Positions 16,124 through 24,301 of a DNA stretch of 37,009 nucleotides are shown piece after piece. The notes under the pieces are model-generated. The model was given only the letters and a program-made list of their open reading frames with translations. It ran no database searches and had not been told where the DNA came from. Both the position numbers and the translations under genes were made by a program. Each line of letters begins with the position of its first letter. Positions within the stretch are counted from its first letter, which is position 1. This DNA is from Candidatus Kaiserbacteria bacterium (GTDB taxonomy: Bacteria; Patescibacteriota; Minisyncoccia; Phycocordibacterales; UBA918): positions 1-37,009 of the forward strand of contig SKGH01000039.1 in NCBI GenBank assembly GCA_007117575.1, written 5' to 3'.

Positions 16124-16829
16124 AACACAACACCAGCTGATAATGGGTAATATCTTAAAAGATATTTATACCGATGTAACGATTTCTTCATCTCTTGGTT
16201 TTAAGGGTGGGACATGCGCTTACTTTTTTTATGGATTACCACGCTTTTCGGTTGCTCTGGATTTTGATCTGTTGGATAGTGATAGCACTACACAAGAACA
16301 GGTACTAGAAAAAATGACTACAGTATTGCAACAGTACGGTACGTTATTGGATACAAAAGTAAAACGTCATACTACTTTTTTCTTACTTTCTTACGGTGAC
16401 GCTGATCATAAAGTGAAGGTTGAAATTAATACTCGCACGTTACACACAGACCTGCGTCAGTATTATAAAATTAAAGAATATATTGGTATTGCTATGCTGG
16501 CCGGTACTCCAGAGTACTTGTTTGCCAGTAAGTTGGTAGCTCTATCAGAACGTAAAAAAACTGCCATGCGAGACGTGTATGATATTTGGTTTTTTGGTAG
16601 TCAGCGGTGGAGTATCAGTGAGCAGGTGGTTCAAGAACGGACACAAAAAGATACGGTAACATATATCGCTGACTGCATTAGTCTGATTGAAAAAATTCCT
16701 GATAATCAGTTCTTGCAAGGACTGGGGGAGTTGCTAGATAGTGAAAAAGAGAAGAACTGGGTTAAAACTAAGCTGAAGGGGGAAGTGTTATTCGTACTAC
16801 GCAATTATCAATCGTCTCTTTCAAAGTGA
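16113..16829 (+). CDS. abiEii: AbiEii-like nucleotidyltransferase toxin
   Basis: 238 aa of the AbiEii/DUF1814 type. Motif I is FKGGTCAYFFYGLPRFS with VALDFDLL (GG at about 32, catalytic Asp pair D50 and D52); motif II is KVEIN (Glu about 104); motif III is ALSERKKTAMRDVYDIWF with RD at about 153-154. All key residues are present, so the toxin looks intact. Family members transfer nucleotides (to tRNA acceptor ends or other targets) and arrest growth. It is coupled to abiEi by an 11-nt overlap and is followed 18 bp later by a GC-rich hairpin. It may protect against phages or stabilise this island. Confidence 0.85.
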   Translation: MLRKTQHQLIMGNILKDIYTDVTISSSLGFKGGTCAYFFYGLPRFSVALDFDLLDSDSTTQEQVLEKMTTVLQQYGTLLDTKVKRHTTFFLLSYGDADHKVKVEINTRTLHTDLRQYYKIKEYIGIAMLAGTPEYLFASKLVALSERKKTAMRDVYDIWFFGSQRWSISEQVVQERTQKDTVTYIADCISLIEKIPDNQFLQGLGELLDSEKEKNWVKTKLKGEVLFVLRNYQSSLSK

Positions 16830-16847
16830 GTATGTGAGTTAACAGCC

Positions 16848-16866
16848 GGGCGCGCGTAGCGCGCCC
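16848..16866. repeat. GC-rich hairpin at right edge of the toxin-antitoxin island
   Basis: Perfect 8-bp stem GGGCGCGC/GCGCGCCC with a GTA loop, 18 bp after the AbiEii stop. It matches the hairpin at 15051-15067 apart from the loop and flanks. Transcript-end stem-loop or boundary repeat are both possible. Confidence 0.7.
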
Positions 16867-17005
16867 TTGGTATATTACTTTATAAGGAGCAGTAGCTTGG
16901 TCTGTACTTCTTTCATGACTTTTGAACGTGCTTTGGTGAGAAACTTTGCATTTCTTGCACTCCAATCTAGAGATCTGACATGGTCGGCTAAAATGACAAC
17001 AGATA

Positions 17006-17052
17006 TTTTTTTAGCTACTCCGGACCTCGATGAGACTTCAAACAGTTTCTTA
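17006..17052 (+). repeat. Third copy of the GGACCTCGATGAGA repeat
   Basis: CTCCGGACCTCGATGAGACT and the following CAAACAGTTTCT match 195-231 exactly. It is an isolated fragment of the larger repeat element seen at the left edge of the window; flanking core sequences are absent. Confidence 0.75.
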
Positions 17053-17269
17053 GCAATAGTATGAGGTGTTACTCATGATATTTCTCTTGAGTATGGGGTT
17101 GAAACGTCATACTTCCGCGATTAGTTTTAATCTTTTGAAAGACTTAGGTAGTTTACTTCGGTGCTTCAGTGGGTGATGGCTCTTTACTCTTGGCTGTATA
17201 GAAGAAATAGCGACCCACCAAATAATTGTGTCTGATACAATCTAAAGATAATTAACTTTAAAAAGTATC

Positions 17270-17344
17270 ATGTCAAAAGTTGATAGTGTAAAATCAATGA
17301 CCGATAAAATACTAGAGACCAACATTAAAAACCTACACACTTAA
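17270..17344 (+). CDS. Possible 24-aa peptide
   Basis: ATG at 17270 opens a 24-residue hydrophilic frame beginning MSKVDSVKSMTDKILETN and ending at a TAA at 17342. An extended -10-like TGATACAAT sits at 17233-17241, which would give a leader of about 22 nt. It overlaps the inverted repeat before the next gene. No family is recognised and chance is quite possible. Confidence 0.15.
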   Translation: MSKVDSVKSMTDKILETNIKNLHT

Positions 17345-17382
17345 CTAAATTGAAGTGTGTTTGTGACAAAATATGTTATAGT
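17335..17382 (+). promoter_or_regulatory. Inverted repeat and -10 box before the acidic membrane protein
   Basis: ACACACTT (17335-17342) and AAGTGTGT (17353-17360) are perfect complements with a 10-nt spacer, followed by TATAGT at 17377-17382. The inverted repeat may be an operator or a weak stem-loop. The -10 is only 4 nt from an ATG at 17387 and so favours the ATG at 17417 as the real start. Confidence 0.4.
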
Positions 17383-17416
17383 TTAAATGTATTTAAGAGC
17401 GTTTGTAATTTACTTT

Positions 17417-18118
17417 ATGAATAAAGTGTTTCTGGGGTTGACCATAGCTATTATAATCCTAGGGGGGTTAGGTTGGTTGTTGTTGTACTCCGGTCCTAGT
17501 GCCCATGTGTCCGTTATTGAGAGAGAAGTCTCCGGTTTGGAAAATTATCTGATTGAGATAGAAGCTGAGCTGGCTTCAGGTGAGCTTTCTTTAGATATAG
17601 CAACTGCAACGATTTCAAATATTGCCTCTAGTTTGGAGCTGATAAAGTCGTCCGCCACAGTGGCAGGGTCGTCTCGTTTAAATGAGGAGCAACTTGCTCG
17701 TTTAGACCAGTCTCTTAATCGTTTTTTGAATGTGTTGGTCGGCTATAGTGATACTTTACTAGAACTAGATAAACAGATTCAAGATTTGCCTTTGGAAGAC
17801 AGGCAAGCTTTCGCCGATGGTGAAGGGGGTGTTGCTGACTTGGTTTTGAATACGGTTTATTTTATAGATGAGAGTGTTGCCGAGGTATTGACTGACTTTG
17901 CAGTGAAAGATATTGAAACGGCTCTGGTTTCTAAAGATGATTCCGCGGAAGTGAAGGTGCCGGTTGATATGGTAGACCTTATTGATATTGATGAAGAGAA
18001 AAAGAATGGGGATGATGTTGTGGAGCGTGTAGATGATAAGGTTTCAACATCGACTGATAATGAAGACCAGGTTGAGTTTTTACCTGATGAGCAGTTGGAA
18101 TTACAATTAGAACTATAA
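17417..18118 (+). CDS. Acidic single-TM hypothetical protein
   Basis: Not recognised. 233 aa from the ATG at 17417; an in-frame ATG at 17387 lies too close to the -10 box. An N-terminal signal-anchor (about 4-25, LGLTIAIIILGGLGWLLLYS) is followed by a helical, partly coiled-coil region (about 35-130: SGLENYLIEIEAELASGELS, QLARLDQSLNRFLNVL) and a very acidic, low-complexity tail rich in Asp, Glu and Val ending LELQLEL. It is predicted to be outside the cytoplasmic membrane. It is monocistronic: its own promoter is upstream and zwf has a separate one. Confidence 0.65.
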   Translation: MNKVFLGLTIAIIILGGLGWLLLYSGPSAHVSVIEREVSGLENYLIEIEAELASGELSLDIATATISNIASSLELIKSSATVAGSSRLNEEQLARLDQSLNRFLNVLVGYSDTLLELDKQIQDLPLEDRQAFADGEGGVADLVLNTVYFIDESVAEVLTDFAVKDIETALVSKDDSAEVKVPVDMVDLIDIDEEKKNGDDVVERVDDKVSTSTDNEDQVEFLPDEQLELQLEL

Positions 18119-18215
18119 GCACGCTTAATTTTTAATTACGGCGTAATATTTAGTTTAGAGTATTTTTATTACGGAGTAAGGCATAATAATTCACAAATTA
18201 GAATGGTATCTTTCG

Positions 18216-18224
18216 TGTTACAAT
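18216..18224 (+). promoter_or_regulatory. Extended -10 promoter of zwf
   Basis: TGTTACAAT (TGn plus TACAAT) ends 9 nt before the zwf ATG at 18234. There is no -35 match and no Shine-Dalgarno motif. Confidence 0.55.
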
Positions 18225-18233
18225 CTACCGTAT

Positions 18234-19664
18234 ATGAAAAAAGCTAATAATCATCCTACGGTAATGGTGTTTTTTGGTGCGGCTGGAGATCTGGCACAAA
18301 AAAAGCTCATCCCGTCCTTGTTCAACCTTTATGCTAAAAATGCTTTGCCGGAAAAGTTTTTCGTAGTTGGTGCCGCTTGGGATGATTATGACGACAATTC
18401 TTACCGAAAGTTTGTAGCAGAAACTATAACCAAAAATACCGCACATGGTGGTTATCATAAAGTTATCGAAGATTTTGCCGGTAATTTTGTTTATGTGCGA
18501 GGAGACTTTAATGACTTAAAGATTTATCAAGAAGTCAAGGAGTGTATATTTAACTATAATAAAAAAATAGGACAATGTAGCAATATTTTGTATTACCTGG
18601 CGGTACCGCCGTCTCTATACTCTCTTATGTTTGAGCGATTGGCTCAAAGTGAAAGTATGCGTATTTGCGACCAAGAAGAGGCATGGGCTCATCTGTTGGT
18701 TGAAAAACCTTTTGGTAGAGATATTGATACTGCGCGAGAGCTGGAGGAGAAATTGCGCGTTTCGGTCCCGGATGAGCAGGTGTATCGTATCGATCACTAT
18801 CTGGCAAAAAATGCCATAGAAAATATATTGGCTCTTCGTTTTGCCAACCCTTTGTTGAGAAATGCTTGGAATGCCGAGTGTGTTGAGTCTATTGAAATAA
18901 ACCTTTCAGAGACTGACGATTTGTCAAACCGTGGCTCTTTTTACGACGGAGTCGGAGCTTTGCTTGATGTGGGGCAAAACCACTTGTTGCAAATGCTGGC
19001 TTTGTTACTGATGAATGAAGTCGATGTTTCTAACACGGATTCTGTAAGGGAAGTGAGGGCGAAAGTACTTGAGTCTTTGTATCCCGACCTTGAGGCGTTG
19101 ATGATACGTGGTCAGTATGAAGGTTATAGACAAACCAAGGGGGTGGCCTCTGATAGTAAAACGGAGACTTTTTTTCAAGTCAGTTTAAAGTCGAATTTGC
19201 CTCTATGGGAAGGTACTCGTTTTGTCTTACGTTCGGGAAAAGCTTTGGGTGAGGCGGTTAATGAGGCGGTGGTAAATTTCAGACCGGTAGACCTTTCTTC
19301 TCATGGATTAACCTCTTCAGTAGAAAAGAGTTTTAATTCACTGCGTTTAAAACTGGGGCCGGATCAGTTGTTGGAGTTGGTTATGTTTGTACGAAAAGCC
19401 GGTTTTGATTTTGAACTTGAGCCACGTAAGTATCAGTTGGTCGCAGACCATGAGCCGGACGGTATCTATTCTCCCGATGCGTATGAGCTGGTTTTGCTTG
19501 ACTGCATTAATGGTGACCAAACTCGTTTCGTTAGTGCCAGAGAAGTAGAGGCGGCGTGGAAGGTGTTCATGCCTATAATGAAACATTTTCCTAAACTGCC
19601 TTTACTTTCTTATGAGCCGGGGAGTAATGGTCCTAAACTGTTTGAAGTCTCAAATAATCTTTGA
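18234..19664 (+). CDS. zwf: Glucose-6-phosphate 1-dehydrogenase
   Basis: Oxidises glucose 6-phosphate to 6-phosphogluconolactone with NAD(P)+, the entry step of the oxidative pentose phosphate pathway, in the cytoplasm. 476 aa, near full length. The dinucleotide fold is VFFGAAGDLAQKKLIPSLF (GxxGDLA, about 13-31); the active-site block YRIDHYLAKNAIENI (about 184-198) carries the substrate His and Lys; LLDVGQNHLLQML near 250 has the second conserved His. The C-terminal substrate domain is complete (LVLLDCINGDQTRFV). It is separated from gnd by a foldback element. Confidence 0.95.
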   Translation: MKKANNHPTVMVFFGAAGDLAQKKLIPSLFNLYAKNALPEKFFVVGAAWDDYDDNSYRKFVAETITKNTAHGGYHKVIEDFAGNFVYVRGDFNDLKIYQEVKECIFNYNKKIGQCSNILYYLAVPPSLYSLMFERLAQSESMRICDQEEAWAHLLVEKPFGRDIDTARELEEKLRVSVPDEQVYRIDHYLAKNAIENILALRFANPLLRNAWNAECVESIEINLSETDDLSNRGSFYDGVGALLDVGQNHLLQMLALLLMNEVDVSNTDSVREVRAKVLESLYPDLEALMIRGQYEGYRQTKGVASDSKTETFFQVSLKSNLPLWEGTRFVLRSGKALGEAVNEAVVNFRPVDLSSHGLTSSVEKSFNSLRLKLGPDQLLELVMFVRKAGFDFELEPRKYQLVADHEPDGIYSPDAYELVLLDCINGDQTRFVSAREVEAAWKVFMPIMKHFPKLPLLSYEPGSNGPKLFEVSNNL

Positions 19665-19703
19665 GTGGGAGATAATGTGTTAGACTATGATACGTTAAAG
19701 TCA

Positions 19704-19828
19704 GGACTTACGCGTTTGGAGAATTTCTTTGTTGCTTTCGTCACTCAAGCCTTTCATCGTACCACCAAGTACGCCTCAGGTTTTCGCTCCTAAGCGCCTT
19801 GAACTTCATCGGAAACGCGTAAGTCATG
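19704..19828 (-). mobile_element. Complete 125-bp foldback (MITE-like) element
   Basis: Terminal inverted repeats GACTTACGCGTTT (19705-19717) and AAACGCGTAAGTC (19813-19825) are perfect 13-bp complements. The interior, on the minus strand, contains the family sequence GAGGCGTACTTGGTGGTACG, AGTGACGAAAGCAACAAAGA. It lies between zwf (stop at 19664) and gnd (start at 19869). No open frame of note. No target-site duplication could be assigned by eye. Confidence 0.8.
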
Positions 19829-19868
19829 AAAGTATTTTCTTTTTAGATAAAGTATAAATAAACAACAT

Positions 19869-20798
19869 ATGGCAAAATATAATAAACAAATAGGTTTTAT
19901 AGGTCTGGGTCGCATGGGTAAGTCTATGGTGGAATTGTTGGCACAGAAGGGTTACGAGGTGTTTTGTACTGACGTAAGTGTCGAAGCGAGAAAAGCAATG
20001 GTTGCCACTGGAGTAAAGGTCTATGATGACGTCCCTGCCTTAGTGAAGGCCCTACCTTCGACAAAAGTTTTATGGTTGATGGTACCTGGTAAGAATGTGG
20101 ACTCGGTACTACGTGAACTGACGCCATTGTTATCTGCGGGTGACTTGGTTATAGACGGAGGCAACAGTTTTTATCGTGACTCTGTGCGAAGACACGGTAA
20201 GTTAGAGAAAAAACAAATAGATTTTCTTGATTGCGGTACTTCCGGTGGAGTTGATGGAGCTCGTAGTGGCTCGGCCTTGATGGTTGGAGGGGATATGGAG
20301 GTATGGAAAAAAGCCAAACCCATTTTTACAGCTTTGGCAAAGAGAGGGGGTTGTGCTCGAGTAGGAGGGGCCGGAGCCGGTCATTTTGTGAAGGCGGTAC
20401 ATAATGCCATAGAGTATGGAATGATGGGCGCTATAGCGGAAGGCATGGCTTTGGTTGAGAAGGAAAGTGATACTTTTGACCTGTCTATGGAAGGTGTTTT
20501 AGCCACTTACGAGAACGGAAGTATAATTGAAAGTAGACTTATGTCTTGGACGGGACAAGCTTATCGTCAGGGCTTGTTGGAAAGTGTGGTTGGTAAAGTG
20601 CCTGTGGGTGAGACTGAAAAAAAGATGCAACACCTGACTACTCTGGACGAAATGCTTGTTTTGAACACTGCTCTGCAACAGCGTGCCAATACTCGAAAAA
20701 AACCAAGTAGAGTGGGAGCGTATATAGCCGGAATGCGTAACATGTTTGGCGGTCACCATTTTATTTCTAAGAAAGTGTCTAAAAAATCTACTAAATGA
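19869..20798 (+). CDS. gnd: 6-phosphogluconate dehydrogenase, short (about 300-aa) type
   Basis: Oxidative decarboxylation of 6-phosphogluconate to ribulose 5-phosphate. 309 aa, matching the short form of the family that lacks the long C-terminal repeat. The Rossmann motif is IGFIGLGRMGKSMVELL (about 8-24); DCGTSGGVDGARSGSALMVG follows near 121-140; the catalytic block GAGHFVKAVHNAIEYGMM has Lys about 175 and His/Asn at 178-179, as in the family. Cofactor preference cannot be settled from sequence by eye, though short forms are often NAD+-linked. It is 23 bp before pgl and likely co-transcribed with it. Confidence 0.93.
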   Translation: MAKYNKQIGFIGLGRMGKSMVELLAQKGYEVFCTDVSVEARKAMVATGVKVYDDVPALVKALPSTKVLWLMVPGKNVDSVLRELTPLLSAGDLVIDGGNSFYRDSVRRHGKLEKKQIDFLDCGTSGGVDGARSGSALMVGGDMEVWKKAKPIFTALAKRGGCARVGGAGAGHFVKAVHNAIEYGMMGAIAEGMALVEKESDTFDLSMEGVLATYENGSIIESRLMSWTGQAYRQGLLESVVGKVPVGETEKKMQHLTTLDEMLVLNTALQQRANTRKKPSRVGAYIAGMRNMFGGHHFISKKVSKKSTK

Positions 20799-20821
20799 TA
20801 GTGTGTTTAAATTAAAATATT

Positions 20822-21541
20822 ATGTCAATAAAATACGTAGTAACAGAATCACCTTTAGAGGAAACCGCAAAAGGGGTGGAGGAAATGTTGAGCAATAATC
20901 AAAGTAAACCCATTTTGTTTTTAATATCCGGCGGTTCGGCTTTTAAAGTTCTAGATCATTTATCGCCGGATGTTTTTGGTCCTCATGTAACTATTACTTT
21001 ACTAGACGAACGTTGTCACCAAGATGCCAGTAATTATTCTGAGTTAACCGCTATGGATTATTACGGCAAAGTCATAGACAAAGGCGTGACAGATATGTTT
21101 AAAGTCAATGACCTGCATTTTTTTAATGATTGTGCTTCGATATCAAAAAGCTGGGAAAATGCCTTGCGTGAGTGGCGTAATGAAAATAAAAACGGGGTAG
21201 TACTTGCTCTAATGGGTATTGGCAGTGATGGCCATATAGCCGGTATACTACCCTTAGTATCCGATGACATGCAACAGTTTGAAGATGAGTCATGGGTGGT
21301 GTCTTATGAAGCGCCACCGGAAGTTAATCCATACCCAAAACGTATAACACCCACTTTCACTTTTTTTCGCTCGCAGGTAGCAGAAGCTGTGGTCTATGCA
21401 ACCGGTGAGTCAAAACAGGAAGCCATTGACAATATTTTTAAACCTGAAGGGTCTGTAACCAAAACACCCTCACGCTTGTTATTAGAATTACCAACAGTTA
21501 CTTTATATTCTGATTTACCACGCAACAATGAACATGTCTGA
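20822..21541 (+). CDS. pgl: 6-phosphogluconolactonase
   Basis: Hydrolyses 6-phosphogluconolactone, the middle step of the oxidative pentose phosphate pathway. 239 aa, of the DevB/SugarP_isomerase type: ILFLISGGSAFKVLDHL (about 31-47), TITLLDERCHQDASNYSEL (about 58-76) and LALMGIGSDGHIAGILPL (about 128-145) are the family's substrate and active-site motifs. The C-terminus is the conserved RSQVAEAVVYATGESKQEAI. Its end overlaps yvcK by 14 nt, so the two are translationally coupled. With zwf and gnd it completes the oxidative branch. Confidence 0.92.
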   Translation: MSIKYVVTESPLEETAKGVEEMLSNNQSKPILFLISGGSAFKVLDHLSPDVFGPHVTITLLDERCHQDASNYSELTAMDYYGKVIDKGVTDMFKVNDLHFFNDCASISKSWENALREWRNENKNGVVLALMGIGSDGHIAGILPLVSDDMQQFEDESWVVSYEAPPEVNPYPKRITPTFTFFRSQVAEAVVYATGESKQEAIDNIFKPEGSVTKTPSRLLLELPTVTLYSDLPRNNEHV

Positions 21542-22574
21542 AAATAAGGAGGCGAAAACTTTTAAAATAGTGGTGGTTGGGGGAGGAACAGGCACTTATA
21601 CTGTTTTAAAGGGCTTGACTAAATATCTACCCGAGGTCGAGCTTTCGGCAGTGGTTACTATGGCCGATTCAGGTGGCTCTACCGGTAGGTTGCGTGATAC
21701 TTTCGGGTATTTACCAGTCGGTGACGTGCGTATGGCCTTGGTAGCTTTGGCGCGAGAAGATGATGAGCATGAGCGTTTATTGCGTGACCTTTTTTCTCAT
21801 CGTTTTAATACCGGTGGTGAGATGAAGGGTCATACTTTCGGTAATTTGTTACTTACCGCTCTACGAGATATGTTGGGTAGTGAGAGTGAGGCAATTTCTG
21901 TTGCGGCTCGTATTTTAGGGGCGCGTGGCAGAGTGTTGCCGGTTACTTTAGGGAATACACATTTGGTGGCTGAATACGACGACGGTTTGGTTATCACCGG
22001 AGAGTCATTGATAGACTCTCCGGAATCAGAGAGAGTGGGGAGGAGGATAGTTGCGTTGTCTGTAGAACCTCGTCATCCGGCCAACCCTCTTGCGCTTGAA
22101 GCCATAGCCAATGCTGACATGATTGTCATCGGTCCCGGTGATCTTTATACCAGTGTTCTAGCCAATTGTGTTGTGACCGATGTGGCAAAAACCATAGCTG
22201 ATTCACAAGCCATGTTGGTTTATGTGTCAAACTTGATGTCGAGACCCGGTCAAACCAGAGGCATGAGCGTTGGTGATCATGTGCTTGAGATTGAACATTA
22301 CCTAGGTAGAAAGGTTGACAAGGTTTTATATAACGACACACCTTTACCGGTAAAAGTGTTGGAGAGATATCGCCTGGAAGGTGATGAACCTCTTGTTGTT
22401 AGAGATAATGATGATCTAAATGACAGACTTATCAGAGCAGACCTTTTGGATGACGTCAGTGCGGAGCCTGTGCCGGGGGACGCTTTAAAGCGCAGTCTTA
22501 TCAGGCATGATTCTGAGAAGTTGGCTGATGTTTTAGTCGGAAACTGTATCAAGTCTAACTACAATAGTGACTAA
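21528..22574 (+). CDS. yvcK: YvcK/CofD-like gluconeogenesis factor
   Basis: 348 aa of the YvcK (CofD-related) family. IVVVGGGTGTYTVLKGL opens the Rossmann-like domain, followed by VVTMADSGGSTGRLRDTFG and LPVGDVRMALVAL; later MIVIGPGDLYTSVLANCVV and YVSNLMSRPGQTRG are family signatures. In Bacillus subtilis YvcK is needed for growth on gluconeogenic and pentose-phosphate carbon sources and for normal cell shape, and family members bind UDP-sugars. Its overlap with pgl suggests a regulatory link between carbon flux and wall/glycan precursors. The usual yvcJ (rapZ) and yvcL (whiA) neighbours are absent here. Confidence 0.9.
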   Translation: MNMSENKEAKTFKIVVVGGGTGTYTVLKGLTKYLPEVELSAVVTMADSGGSTGRLRDTFGYLPVGDVRMALVALAREDDEHERLLRDLFSHRFNTGGEMKGHTFGNLLLTALRDMLGSESEAISVAARILGARGRVLPVTLGNTHLVAEYDDGLVITGESLIDSPESERVGRRIVALSVEPRHPANPLALEAIANADMIVIGPGDLYTSVLANCVVTDVAKTIADSQAMLVYVSNLMSRPGQTRGMSVGDHVLEIEHYLGRKVDKVLYNDTPLPVKVLERYRLEGDEPLVVRDNDDLNDRLIRADLLDDVSAEPVPGDALKRSLIRHDSEKLADVLVGNCIKSNYNSD

Positions 22575-22692
22575 GGTCATAAAGGTTTGGTCTCTCAAGT
22601 TATGTATTTTTCTTTAAGGGGTTTTTTTATTTGCTAACATTTTTTTGTTAGAGCGGTATGGTTTGTGCGTTATACTTATAGTTAATATAAAT

Positions 22693-24147
22693 ATGTCACC
22701 ATTAAGATCAGGTAAAGACGACATCGGAGATATTTCAATAGCTCGTGCTAATGCCGCTTTGGACGAAGCTCTTAATGATCCGGAAGTAAAGTGGAACAAA
22801 CCCGGTGATGATGAAGAGGTAAAAAATATCAACGATTTAAAAGATACAACCGAAACCGGCTCCGATGATAATGATCTGTATTCTGATGTGGAGGTTAAAG
22901 AAGGACCGGTGTCAGCTTACGGTGGAAGATCCGACTCTCCGCTATCTTTTTCTTCTACTTCACACGAAAAGACGCGAGTACTTTTTATCACATCCGACGT
23001 ATCCTTTTTAGATCCGCAAGCTAAAGAGAGGAAAGCTTTAGTAGAAATGAATCATTTGTTTGATGAAATGCACATAATGGTCTTAACTGAACAGTGGCAG
23101 AGCGCTAAAGCGGTTAAGCGTATTGCTCCTCAGACTTGGCTTTATACCACTGCCAGTCAATTTTGGTGGCAGTTCCATGTTTCTGCTTTGAGTATATGTC
23201 GTCAGCAGTTGGTGTTTGCAGAGGGTTTTAGGCCGGACGTGATAGTGGCACTGGAGCCTTTTTCAGCCGGTTTCACCGCTTCTTATTTGGCAAAAAGATT
23301 TAAAAGACCGTATCAAGTGCAGATGAAGGTTAATCCTTGGAGTAAAGAATTCAAAGATAAGGTTAAGTATTCAGGAATAAAAATACGTTTTGCCGAGTAT
23401 GTGTTGGGGCGTAGTCCCAGTGTGTGCGTTGCTTCTCAAGCTTTGCGTAAAATAGCCACTCAAAAGGTACCAAAAATGGTTGAACCAATCGTTTTACCGC
23501 CATATTATGATATGAGAAATTTGTTACAAACTCCTACCAGAAAGGAAAGTGGCAATATTCTTTTCCCTCAATTTTCTTTTGTTATTTTGTATATGGCAAG
23601 ACTGGGTCCTGAGAGTACTCTATTTAGAGTGTTAGACTCTGCCAGAAACCTTTTACATAACCCCGGCGTGGTTTTGGTTGTGGTTGGTGATGGGCCGATG
23701 AAGAAGCATTTTCAAGAGCGTGCTCAGATGTTGGGAATAAGCCGTCAGGTGATTTTTAAACAACCTATTGACGACCCTGTATATTATTTTCAAAATGCTG
23801 ATATTTTTTTTATGTCCGATACTAATCCCGAAAGTGATGAAATGGTTATAAAAGCCGCTGCCGCCGGTTTACCTTTGCTTTTGGCGGAAAATCAATTACG
23901 CCGTGATCTTTTTACTGATGGTGAAGATGTTTTCATGTCCGTACCTGAGGATACGGTTGAGTTTTCGCAGAAACTGAATGAATTCGTAAATAATAATGCT
24001 ATAAGAGCTCAGTTTAGGGAGGGGGCTAGGGAGGTTATTGCTCAGTCTTTTCATGAAGATCCGGCGGTTTATCAAGAAGCATATCTTAACGCTATAGAAA
24101 GTGTCCTTTATACGAACAGCTTTTTACCTTTGTCAGCTAGAGAGTAA
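22693..24147 (+). CDS. GT-B glycosyltransferase-like protein with altered EX7E motif
   Basis: 484 aa from the ATG at 22693, with TATACT/TATAGT boxes at 22671-22682 just upstream. Residues 1-95 are acidic and disordered. The GT4-like body starts with RVLFITSDVSFLDPQAKER, contains PDVIVALEPFSAGFTASYLA and the donor-domain core VILYMARLGPESTLFRVLD, LVVVGDGPMKKHF. In the catalytic motif, SDTNPESDEMVIKAAAAG, the second Glu of EX7E is Ala (about residue 388), so activity may be changed or lost. It precedes the O-antigen ligase-like gene by about 150 bp and probably belongs to the envelope-glycan set. Confidence 0.7.
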   Translation: MSPLRSGKDDIGDISIARANAALDEALNDPEVKWNKPGDDEEVKNINDLKDTTETGSDDNDLYSDVEVKEGPVSAYGGRSDSPLSFSSTSHEKTRVLFITSDVSFLDPQAKERKALVEMNHLFDEMHIMVLTEQWQSAKAVKRIAPQTWLYTTASQFWWQFHVSALSICRQQLVFAEGFRPDVIVALEPFSAGFTASYLAKRFKRPYQVQMKVNPWSKEFKDKVKYSGIKIRFAEYVLGRSPSVCVASQALRKIATQKVPKMVEPIVLPPYYDMRNLLQTPTRKESGNILFPQFSFVILYMARLGPESTLFRVLDSARNLLHNPGVVLVVVGDGPMKKHFQERAQMLGISRQVIFKQPIDDPVYYFQNADIFFMSDTNPESDEMVIKAAAAGLPLLLAENQLRRDLFTDGEDVFMSVPEDTVEFSQKLNEFVNNNAIRAQFREGAREVIAQSFHEDPAVYQEAYLNAIESVLYTNSFLPLSARE

Positions 24148-24241
24148 AGGTCTATGAATTTACTCGTTTGACTACTAAATCGCTGTTTTTGCTATGAAAT
24201 TTAGCGTATGGGAATCAGCATTTTGTCGGGTTTTCTCATAA

Positions 24242-24292
24242 TTGGTTGGTATAAAAATCGGGGCTATAATTTAAAAATGATTATGGTATAGT
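24242..24292 (+). promoter_or_regulatory. Two candidate promoters of the ligase/TPR gene
   Basis: TTGGTT (24242-24247), 17 nt, TATAAT (24265-24270) is a good sigma-70 type pair. Downstream, an extended -10 TGGTATAGT (24284-24292) lies 9 nt before the ATG at 24302, the spacing also seen at zwf. Either or both could be used. Confidence 0.6.
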
Positions 24293-24301
24293 GACGGTCA
24301 T

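Larger units (their letters stand above)
16867..17386. other. Gene-poor stretch after the AbiE genes
   Basis: No convincing gene. A 65-codon open frame at 16867-17064 runs across a dispersed repeat and is dismissed. The stretch holds that repeat (17006-17052), an extended -10-like TGATACAAT at 17233-17241, a possible 24-codon peptide (17270-17344) and an 8-bp inverted repeat ACACACTT/AAGTGTGT at 17335-17360 just upstream of the next gene. Confidence 0.5.

Noticed and set aside
16867..17064. 65-codon frame after the AbiE genes
   Set aside because: It runs through the dispersed repeat at 17006-17052 and has no family features.
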